A model generated the notes under the pieces. That model was not told where the DNA came from and did no database searches. It was given only the letters and a program-made list of their open reading frames with translations. Of a stretch of 64,000 nt of DNA, positions 44,801 through 54,700 are shown one piece after another; position 1 is the first letter of the stretch, and every line of letters begins with the position of its first letter. Position numbers and translations under genes: made by a program. Origin of the DNA: Rhabditophanes sp. KR3021 (taxonomy: Eukaryota > Nematoda > Chromadorea > Rhabditida > Alloionematidae); contig CAUJLY010000002.1 of NCBI GenBank assembly GCA_963281155.1, positions 5,146,001 through 5,210,000 on the forward strand, in the 5' to 3' direction.

Positions 44801-46584
44801 AATTCCCATCTCAAGAAATGAATGATGATGTAGCAGATCTATTGTAGGATAATTATTTGAAGCTAATGATGGTATTAAAAAGTTAAATATTTCCCATTTT
44901 CCTAAAAGCTTTAAATATGTCCCTATTTTTAAAACCCTTTATTTTAATAAATACTAACCTTGTTCAGTGTTTCTTCCGACTCGAATTTCTTTTATTGAAT
45001 CTACTGCTACTAAAAAACTTTGTTAACAACTACATACATTAAAAACACGACACCATTTACAATTATCTTGGGACATTTAGAACTTTACTTATTGATGGCA
45101 TATCTATACTTTGAATGGCATGTGTACTTAGACTAAATTTATGTCAATCATTCCAGAGGGTGGTTTGTTGCACTTTTTATGATGCATAAAAGTCTAAATA
45201 AACAAATAATTTTTAGGTGTAGTCTAAACGAAAGCGAAAAAGAATATTAGCTTCATATTCGTGGGGATATAGCTCAGTGGTAGAGCATGCGATTGCAGAT
45301 CGTGAGGTCCCTGGTTCGAACCCGGGTGTCCCCTTAACTTTTTGTGTTTGCAAACACTTTCTTTGTTCTATACTTCTTTATATTTTTACATTTACAATAG
45401 ATGGTTAAACTTACATCTCGCTTTGTGCGGTTTTTTATTCGTTGGCTGCCATCTAACATATGCAAAGTCTGTATCCAAGCTAAAATGCCTTTTGAATTGT
45501 CGTACATGAGTTCTCACTTTAATCATTTCAGTTCCATTTTGCATGATTTGTAGGCAATCATTTACATTGCTTACTTTTTTATCGCTATTTTTAGAAAAGA
45601 AACAAACTGTTTTACGATTAGGAGATCGACCCCTAGGGCTATGGTTTCGTAATGAGCTTCTCAGATGATTTCTAAATATGTACTTTGAAGTTTTAAACTT
45701 GTGTAAACATACCTTCCGCTAAAAGCCCCTAACTTGTTGGGCAAGATGATTGAAGATTCTGTGGAATTGGATACAATTGAACTAGCCTGGATATTATCTA
45801 CAGAGCAATTAGAATTGTTAGGCGAACTTTTATCACTTAAAAATCCGGCGGAACTATAATACAACAATTAATATTGCGATGTTTAGCTGATCGATGAGTA
45901 ATGGATGACATTAGATACTTTAAATAACTCAAAACTCTAATGATATTATTGTCTTAATCATTAAAATAATTACTCGATTTCAATATTTTCTACTAGTAAT
46001 AAGTTATTGAAAGTTACTTTTTATTTTGAATATTATTGTACTGATGTTACACAAAAATATTCATCACTATTTTTATATGTATAAGTGTCTTCATGAAATG
46101 TGCATTTAACCATTTTGAACTCCATCCAATTAAAAGTCTTTTGGAAGTGCTAAATATCATGGCAAATCGAATCTCGCAAAAAGTAAAGATGGCACACTTC
46201 ATGGCCGTGTCCGTGGACATTTCACTCAGTCAGAATTGAAGACTACAAATCTCAAAAGCAATTTTCTTAATGATTATAGAACAACTTTTATCGTAGAAAC
46301 TATTTTAGAATCTACAGAACCAAAAGACTTTGGAATAAATAACGAAAATGAATGGCGACAACCATAATAAAAGACATTATATAATTGTTGCTTTTTATCA
46401 ATAACTTCTTGATAATGTAATTTGTCTTGCATCTATTTTTAATCCAATTTTATAAAACTTTCTCATATTCTTGCCTTTTAATAATATTTTTAATTAAGCC
46501 TGGAACGTACCTTAATATCTCGGCTCCGGAAACGGATGTAACCGAGGGTTGATTGTAAAATACGGCTCTAGCAGATTGTGACAT
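38805..46584 (-). CDS. pll-1: Phospholipase C-like inactive protein (PLCL/PRIP type)
   Basis: Thirteen exons: 46584-46511, 45853-45713, 45671-45415, 45003-44959 (start may be 45006), 43425-43324, 42990-42605, 42550-41780, 41665-41390, 40547-40443, 40402-40378, 40289-40161, 39908-39762 and 39703-38805; 1,118 residues. Order: PH domain ([43 protein letters not shown]), EF hands, X box ([12 protein letters not shown]), Y box ([34 protein letters not shown]), C2 domain ([16 protein letters not shown]). In active PLCs the X box reads SSHNTYL; here Phe replaces the catalytic His, and the second His motif (ENHCS) reads LEIHMS. It is therefore a catalytically dead scaffold, as in PLCL1/2. Several introns hold antisense inserts. 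Confidence 0.92.
40731..41380 (+). pseudogene. Intron-nested GIY-YIG nuclease-like gene, copy 3
   Basis: Lies in pll-1 intron 8 (40548-41389), antisense to the host. After a TTATTTAAG acceptor it reads [19 protein letters not shown], a charged stretch, then one frame away [34 protein letters not shown], and, after a stop and frame changes at 41071-41170, [15 protein letters not shown] (probable catalytic-Glu helix region with Glu replaced, EAVIANIQ), [16 protein letters not shown]. The AYLxLD...YIG...R..H spacing matches copies 1 and 2, but the sequence has diverged much further. The insert runs to within about 40 nt of the host donor. Confidence 0.6.
43012..43176 (+). pseudogene. C-terminal relic of the GIY-YIG insert family
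   Basis: Lies in pll-1 intron 5 (42991-43323), antisense. The 54-codon ORF reads [29 protein letters not shown] and ends [25 protein letters not shown] lines up with [17 protein letters not shown] from the end of the copy in intron 8. Only the last part of the protein remains. Confidence 0.45.
43630..44880 (+). pseudogene. Intron-nested GIY-YIG nuclease-like gene, copy 4 (strongly decayed)
   Basis: Lies in pll-1 intron 4 (43426-44958), antisense. The best-preserved parts are [19 protein letters not shown] (44273-44455) and, after shifts, [15 protein letters not shown] and [19 protein letters not shown] (44510-44630), which match the GIY-YIG core AYLMLD...IRYIGKT..RKRMPQH of copy 3. Many stops and frame changes. 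Upstream, from 43633, [18 protein letters not shown] may be its N-terminus. Confidence 0.5.
45263..45334 (+). tRNA. tRNA-Cys (GCA anticodon)
   Basis: A 72-nt cloverleaf: acceptor GGGGATA pairs with TGTCCCC, D arm GCTC...GAGC, anticodon loop TTGCAGA with GCA at the anticodon, T arm CCTGG-TTCGAAC-CCGGG, and discriminator T. The box A (TAGCTCAGTGG) and box B (GGTTCGAACCC) promoter elements are present. No intron. A T run (ACTTTTTG) lies downstream for Pol III termination. It lies in intron 3 of pll-1, antisense to it. Confidence 0.97.
46134..46367 (+). other. Open reading stretch in pll-1 intron 1, possible GIY-YIG relic
   Basis: Antisense to the host in intron 1 (45854-46510). Seventy-seven codons are open: [49 protein letters not shown] and NNENEWRQP before TAA. 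The Y-x-GKS, R-x-R-x-H and later Glu (FIVET) have the order of a GIY-YIG core, but the GIY strand is missing, so this is only suggestive. Confidence 0.35.
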
Positions 46585-49500
46585 TATCCACTAAACTAAT
46601 ATTAGTACATTCGTAGAGTCTAAAACAAAATTTAATAAAATAGAACACCAAAATAGAAAATAAAATAAGCTATAAATCATGTAATATAAATCGCTATTTC
46701 TTAAAAGTAAAAATTCCTTTTTAAAGTTTTATCAATTCTGGACGTTTAAATATTATATAGATTTGTTTACATTGACTGTTGAGAAAATGTTTTGTTTTTA
46801 AATTATCCTCTCAGGAAGGATATCGTCAAATTCACATAAAATATTAAATGACTACATTGCATAACAACAAAATTGATATTTTAATTAATGTAAAACAATA
46901 CATTTAAAGGGTAATGAATTAAATGCCACCGCCTTAATATAGAGATGATACACAAGGCACAATAATAACATTCATGGACATTCATACATATAAATTAATA
47001 TACATGCCATCCGCAGGTGATAACTAAAATTCCCAAACACTTCTTAGTCTACTCCTTCCCTACTTCCAAATTTATAATCTCTATATTGAAGACACAAAAA
47101 CAAACTTATATGAGAAGCCTGCAGCTATTTTAAACCAAAAAGTTTTTCTCTCACTGAATATCAGTTTGTCAACAAAAGCAACATAAATATATGAATATAT
47201 ATACTATACACTAATAAACTATTATGATAATGCAATAATATCTATATTTTGAACATTTCAATTTATGCAATTACATAACACTTTGTTAAACAAATTTCAA
47301 ATAATCTTTAAATAACTTTGAAATGGCAATAAAATAATTCAAAGTAACTTTAGAATAATTTTTTTAAATGACTTTAAGCATTTATTTACTTGCTATTAAA
47401 TAGTTCAAAATTTATTTTACAATGAAAGATAAGCTGTCAATCGAGATATGTCTTTAATATTATATCATCTGCAATTTGTCAAAAGTAGCTTAGTTAGGCA
47501 CACAACGCCCAAAAAAAAGAACAGTAATAAGCACTTAAAGTATAGCGTTTAAAAATTCGTTTTTCTATAATTACGTAACTTGTGCTAAAAACGGAAAAAT
47601 GATACTAGATGTCACATACCGGATCACTCAATTATTTAATTATTCATTCTTCTCAATATCTCTTAATTTATTCATTATTTTTAATATAATAAATTATTTC
47701 TTTTCTAAAAAGAACCTTCAAATCTGGCATCAATAAACAATATTTTAAACACTCTTTCTTCCTCAAACGAATAATTAGCTATTAATATAATTCATCTAAC
47801 AATGCAAACATATCCAAAGAACGTAAATTTAGGCAATAATATGAAGATGGATTTTATTAATTAACATAGAGCAGTTTAGTTTCATTTTAATAATTTGGTG
47901 ATGATGCACTACTGTGAATTTAAAGCCGTCTTAGCTGAATTATAAATCTTTGCCGGTAACGTTTAACATTTAAATATGAGCATAAAAATACTAAAACATA
48001 TATACACATTAAGAGGTAAAGGCTTAGAGCTCTTTTGACTTACTACATGACAAGCTAGGGCTTACATTTCAATAGCGTTTTTCCTTAACATCCTTTATGA
48101 AGACATATCTCATGGTATAATTGAAATAAATCAAATGTGATATATGTCACAACGCCTAATAACTTTTCAATCAACACTCTCAACAAGGATGTTTTTGTTA
48201 TCGCAAAAGTTTAGATGATGGTTCCATAAAAATTGTTAAAATTGTTAAAAATTGATAGAAATTATTGAAAGTTGTGGAAAAAATGTTAGATGGGGATGGG
48301 AATTGATAGCAATGGATAAAAAAACGGAAATTTGTTACAATTTATTTATACACAATGTTTTTAAAAAGGCAACCGCTGCGCATTTCGAAACTTTATCATA
48401 TGAAAATGAATTAACAAGTTGAAACAGTAAAGTCTGAAATGCATAAAGCAAATAAAGGAAAGACATATTAGTAGGAAACATAAAAAAGTAGAAGTGCAGT
48501 AAATGAAGCTTCAATTGTTTCACATCAATCATTTGTTATCAATTTAAATAATTGTAAAGCAAAACGGTGTTGTTATAATGGCATTGTAGTGGCAAGATTG
48601 TAGGCAATTTGATTGTAAACTAGGCAAATTTAAGTCAATTTAACCACACTCTTTTAAGCTCTTTTTTAAAAGAATGAGTTTTGGACTGGTGTTATACTGT
48701 GAATGCCATTGATGCAGAGTAAGTGTATTTATTTGAAAATGATGCTTATTGAAAATGAGAAGAGGATTCAAGATTAGGGTCTATTAAATCTACTTAAATA
48801 CGCGCATACTTATCCTTCTATTTTTATTTGATGATGTGTCACAAAAAGAAAGAATTGTTTTACCAATTGTGGTGTCAATTCTATTAGCCATTGCAAATTT
48901 TATTGAGGAAAGCAAAAATTATGTAGCAACAAAATACATTAAATACATCCAATTCATTACATGCATTAAATATACCAGAAACCATTAAAATGCACTCAAA
49001 TTCATAAAAATTAAATAAGATAGTTAGTATGCCGTTTAAAAAGTTAGATTGGTTTAAGAAATATAAATATTATTTGATTGTAAATTTCTTTATTGTAAAC
49101 ATGTGCCTTAACATCAAATAATTTTTCAGTTACAAAAAATATAAATATAATAGGTACAAAAAGTTATGACAAATTCGACTGAGCAAACAAAAAGGCACGA
49201 TGGCATGCGTATTTTTAGTTTAAAAACACATATTCATGCTTCTATGCGTTTCAATAATGTCCTTTTTTACGACTTTTTCGGAATTTGAAATTAATTAAGG
49301 ATTAATATTTTTACATACCAAATAGTAGCATTCTTACATATTTCCAATTATTATTCTTAATTTTTACTCATATAAATATTGTTATTGAATATGAAAAGAT
49401 AAATATAATTATTTTTGTAAAAAATGACTTACATTAAAAATGATTTAGATATGTTTTTAACCTCTTCCACCACATAAATTAGTCTCTCTTCTAAGTGTTT

Positions 49501-49618
49501 AAATAAATCAAATGTGTCATTTATTGTCCATCATTATATCTTTAGATGTTTATATATTCAAAGGGAATAAAATTTTATTTGAAAAACCATACTGTACAGA
49601 TATTTAAATAAAGAATTT
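46585..49618. other. Gene-free AT-rich region, 3.0 kb
   Basis: The longest stretch without a gene. Frequent stops on all frames; a 65-codon minus-strand ORF at 48532-48335 has no supporting features. AT-rich low-complexity runs such as AAAATTGTTAAAATTG near 48235 occur. It may hold the upstream regulatory region of pll-1, or unrecognised noncoding RNA; nothing can be assigned. Confidence 0.5.
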
Positions 49619-50218
49619 TTATCTCATCATGCAAGCTCCTCCGACAGGTTGGAAACGAGCTGCACATCTGCATAAACCTTCAGAGCAAACGGCATTGGGT
49701 TGGCACATTGGTGCTGGAGCTGGGACATTTACGGCGCAAGGTGCTCCAAGAGCAATTGGGACGGCTTGAACGACTGGCACAACTGGGACAACTGGAATCA
49801 AAGGAGGGAGGACACATACTGTTCCTTGGAGAGAAAGTCCAAGTTCGCATTGGCAGATGTTTAAGTTTGAGCAGAAACTTCCTCCAGTACTGAAAGAAAA
49901 TGAATGAATAAAAAATATTAATTAGGGTTGATACCATTCAACTCCGGGTCCGCATTCACTTCCGGGTAATCCTTGTGGAATCAATCTTCTGACAGGTACT
50001 GGCACCAATGGAGCAACTGGGGCACATCCTATAACTGGGGAGTAAGCTATAGCTGGTTGAGCACAAGCACATGCCCCAATTTGCGGAGAACAAACACCCC
50101 CGCCAATGCATCCTGGATTGCAACCTGGAATCTGTCTTTTCACACGATCAACTGAGTCTCCATAAATAGAAGTAACAGCTAAACTTAAAGCAACCAAACT
50201 AACCAAATAAAATTTCAT
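49619..50218 (-). CDS. Secreted Cys-rich protein, EB-module-like
   Basis: Exons 50218-49935 and 49889-49619 encode 184 residues. A signal peptide (MKFYLVSLVALSLAVTSIYG) is followed by a basic VKRQ, a likely furin-type cleavage site. Two Cys-rich blocks (CNPGCIGGGVCSPQIGACAC and SFCSNLNICQCELG) and a third (CQPNAVCSEGLCRC) with the C-x5-C-x4-C-x-C spacing of nematode EB modules are separated by Pro/Val-rich linkers (PPLIPVVPVVPVVQAVP). Extracellular matrix or cuticle association is likely by analogy; no specific function can be named. Confidence 0.75.
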
Positions 50219-51700
50219 TTTTGAGTCTTGATAACACAATTATAAATTGTTCAAAAGTTTCAGGCTTAAATAGCAATTTCTACCATGTGCGAAACTTATT
50301 TACTTCTACAGGTTGGCCCAAAAATACTAGTCCGTTAACTAGTTTTACCGATTACTTAACTATTAGGTTCGTTGAAACGGTCTAGTTCAAAGAAGCCTCT
50401 TTGCTTAATCGCGCAAACTTTTTATCAGTCAGGTTTTCCCGGAACAATGAACAATAAAATCTATCTTACATCTACCTTAAATCTATTTTAATTCTATTTT
50501 AAATTTACTCGGTACTCATGGTCTAAGAGCACTATGCTTTCGAATTGTATGCATTAAAAAACATTCTTGACCAACACCTTGCCCAACACAGCTTATCGTG
50601 CAACTTTTTATTTGCAAAAATATTGGTATTCACAAATTGTATAAATAAATTGTACTTAGGTATAAATTCCATTCGCAACAACAAAGGTAAATGCAAAAAA
50701 TTGCTTATAAGCACCTTTATTTTCATTTCACAAATTGTCTCATTTTTAACTCAGTGTATGATACTGAAGTAAACTTGCTTTTAATAATTCAAAAAATAGA
50801 GCTTTAAATAAATAACTTTATGCAAATAACAACTTGACGTATCAATATCAGTCTATTTGCATTATGATGTTTGGTTAATCCATTGGAAATATTTTAATCA
50901 TTTGCGGACATTAAATTCGTCATGATATCAATAAAAAAACAAAATCACATGTACTTCTTAAACATAAGCAACTGTACCTTTTAAACATAAGTAAACAAAC
51001 TTCTTAAACGTATTTAAATGCGCTTCTTAAACACATTTATAAACTTCTTAAGCATAATTATAATTAATGCACTCTTAAACAAATTCACAGGACATATCAT
51101 ACAGACATATCGTACAGACACATCTTACTTAATTCGGAAATGTACTTTGAACAATACCCAAATTTCTTAACACAATTTTGTATCAATTATGACTATGTGC
51201 ATGAACATTGTGGAATAGACTGTATTTGCATGCGACCCTCGTCATTATTAATTGTTCTTATCTCTCTCTTCTTTTTAATGACACAGTTGTGAACACATAA
51301 CAAATATTCTATATTCTCCACGTATTCAGCTACATTACTTAATATATATTAACTATATCACTCAATTCAATCTACTGTTTAATTATCTCATTCTCACAAA
51401 TGTATATAGGATTTTGTGTACGTATTTCCTACAAAATTTGGTCTCTATCTCTTATTAATTTTAATTAAACATTAACATTCATTGTCCGAACATATTTTTG
51501 TTTGTTTTTCATATTTGTACAATAAGTCTCCTTTAAACACTTCTTTTATAAGTTACCTTTTCACACGTGTTCTTTTTCCTTCACTATATTCCCTTTTCTA
51601 TTAAGAATCGTGTCATTTTGTATTCGTGTAACATTTTTCGATGCTACCAATATTTGATCAAATCTGTTCAAAAGTATATATTATTTTTTGATTTCAGAAA
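50219..51700. other. Intergenic with degenerate short repeats
   Basis: About 1.5 kb between divergent genes. From 50955 to 51080 the motif CTTCTTAAAC recurs four or five times at irregular spacing, and ACATATCATACAGACATATC is a short direct repeat at about 51092-51125. Short ORFs here have no features of genes. Confidence 0.5.
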
Positions 51701-54700
51701 ATGTGGGGTCGCATGGCAAAGAGGAAACAAATAGCAATAGCTATTGTTGCTACAAGTTTATTCTGGATTTTAATGGACGTTTTCTATCTTTATAACATGG
51801 ACCAACCTGTCATTAAAAAAGACGTTGCTTTAATAGGCGATGACGATAATACTATTGTAAATCCAGTACGAGGACAACGAAATAATTTTGATATCAAGAA
51901 TTCAATAGTTGAAGATCAATTAAATGCACTTCTAGCAGGTTTACGCTTTGACAATAATGGACCAGGGGAAGGCGGAAGTGCGGTGGAAATCCCCGAAAAT
52001 TTAAAAGACAAGCAAACACAGATGTTTAATGAAAATCAATTTAACCTATTAGCCTCAAACATGATGTCCATTAACCGAACATTGCCTGATTATAGATCTA
52101 AAATGTGTAGAGAACGAGCCAAGGAATTCAAACAACTCAATGCCGCTTCCATAGTCATTGTCTTTCATAATGAGGCTTTCAGTACATTATTACGAACATT
52201 ACATTCAATCCTCAATAGATCTAAGCTGTCTTTAATTAGGGAAATCATCTTAATTGACGATATGAGTGAAAAAGGTACCTATCATATAGTATTATTTAGT
52301 CTAATGATTGTAACGTTTTTTAGACTTCTTGAAGAAGCCTCTTGATGCATACTTGAAAAGACTAAATGTGGAAACACATCTTGTTCATCTTAAAGAAAGA
52401 AGTGGACTGATAAAAGCACGTTTGGTTGGTGCGGAAATGGCCAAAGCAAAAATATTGTTGTTTTTGGATGCTCATGTTGAAGTGACTGAGGGATGGCTAG
52501 AACCTATGCTTTCCAGGTGCGTTTCCTTGGTGGGCTTATCTAACTTTATTTTCATTTTAGGTAATTTTAAAACAATCAGGAGCGATGAAATCAAAATGTT
52601 TATTAAAATAGGAAAAATATTAAAAGTAGACAAATATCATTTAGTACTATTAATTAGTTTGTCATGCATGTTGTTGGCAACAAAATGTTTATTAAAATAG
52701 GAAAAATATTAAAAGTAGACAAATATCATTTAGTACTATTAATTAGTTTGTCATGCATGTTGTTGGCAACAAAATGTTTATTAAAATAGGAAAAATATTA
52801 AAAGTAGACAAATATCATTTAGTACTATTAATTAGTTTGTCATGCATGTTGTTGGCAACAAAATGTTTATTAAAATAGGAAAAATATTAAAAGTAGACAA
52901 ATATCATTTAGTACTATTAATTAGTTTGTCATGCATGTTGTTGGCAACAATATGTCAGATTCTCTTTACGATTGTAGGATGAGTAACTGTTTGTCAAGAC
53001 TTTTTCACGAACCATTATGACTGAGTATTCCAGTGCAAGTGATTCATGTAAAGTCAAGTTGTCAATTTGAACTGCCACATTGTGTCTCTTGTATTTCAAG
53101 CTCTCTATAATTAATGAGTCTATATCATTTAAAAGAATGATTCTCGAATAGCGACGTTTAGCAGTTTACTATAGTCAGAGAAACATCCGTTCTATGCTCT
53201 TCCATTCCTCTAACAGGCCCTTCATCTGATTGTTTTTTGGAGGAGCGGAAATTCCAACATAATTTGGTTTTTGATTTGCAGAAATATGACAGTCTTTGGG
53301 AAACTCTTCAAATTCCTAAATAAAGATATAAATAATCGAGTTGAGCACCCCAAAATCTTTGTTCAATGAGTTCAAGAAATGGTTGTGATGTTTTTAGCAT
53401 CATCATGAAGCTAACTTAAAATTGTACCAAAATCATTATCCACCAAATTATCCTTAAACATCTACTTAGAAAAACATTTTACCCTAATAAACATACAAAT
53501 TGTATTATAGAGTTACTGAAGATCCTAAAAGAATTGTTGCCCCGATTATTGATGTCATTTCAGATGATAACTTTGATTACTTGACTGCCTCTGCAGGTTT
53601 TTTTGATCGTTTGATTTCTATTTAATCTTTATTATTATTTCAGGTAAATTAAACAAACAAGTTTATTCAAAATATAACTAAAAGGGAACTACATTAGAAG
53701 ATATTTGTTCAAGAGCTACGTAGTTCAATAATCTTCTTCACAATTTTAGGGTGTCTTAAATACATCACTTGGTTTGATTGCCCTGAATCGCCCACATTAA
53801 CTCTTCGCATGCCAAACATGATGACATACTCCAAATCAAGTGCTTGATTTATGTGGGGATTATCAAGGTAGACAGCTACACGTTTTCTTCCATTTTTCCC
53901 AATGCTTCTTATTCTTTCCTCATTTGGATCCAAGGATATATGGCGTGTCATGTTCCGTCTAATTCTGCAGCAATTATCCTGCAATCTTTTTTCAATACAT
54001 ACCAACATAAAAGATATGTTTCTTGAATTCAGTTAGATACAGTTTGTTCAGCTCAGCACTAGCAGGAAAGTCAAATAATAAATATATTGGATGCTTCTTT
54101 ACTGGTGTCCAAGCTGTAACTTCCCTAAGTCTCTTCATTAAATGCTTTTATAGTTTGCCATCAGTTAATTTCTGCTCTTTTCTATATCTTTTTTGCATTT
54201 CTTTTTTAATTGAGTAGAGGCATGGGACTTGCAATGATTCTCAGATTTGTATGAATTTTGATTCCATACTTGCATCCTTTACCAGGGCATTTAAATTTAC
54301 CATCTTCAATAAAATCAATGACGCTTTGTGGAGATGTCTTCACAATATCATACACTTTATGATCTTCAACAAAATAGTTGTAGAAAGCATTTTCAACAGT
54401 ACTGACAGTCTCTTCATCAGCTAAAAATATGAATTTAGACAATCTGTTTGTTTAGCAGTTGGTAAAACTAGGATGTGAGTAATTAATGCAATGCTATTTA
54501 TCTCGTGCCATTTCTTCATCTACGTTTCCGAGGAGTATATTGTCTCAACAACTCTGTCTTCATCAAAATTAGAAGCAATCACAGACTCTTTTAGCGACAT
54601 TTAAGATGCATAACTGTTTCTCAGTGTCTATTTGGAATGCATTTTAATTGATACATCAGTTGCATGCTTTTCGATTCTTGAATGTACACTATTTCTTTGG

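Noticed and set aside
46585..49618. AT-rich 3-kb gap as a replication origin or centromere-like region
   Set aside because: Nothing beyond base composition supports it; no repeats, arrays or ordered motifs were found.
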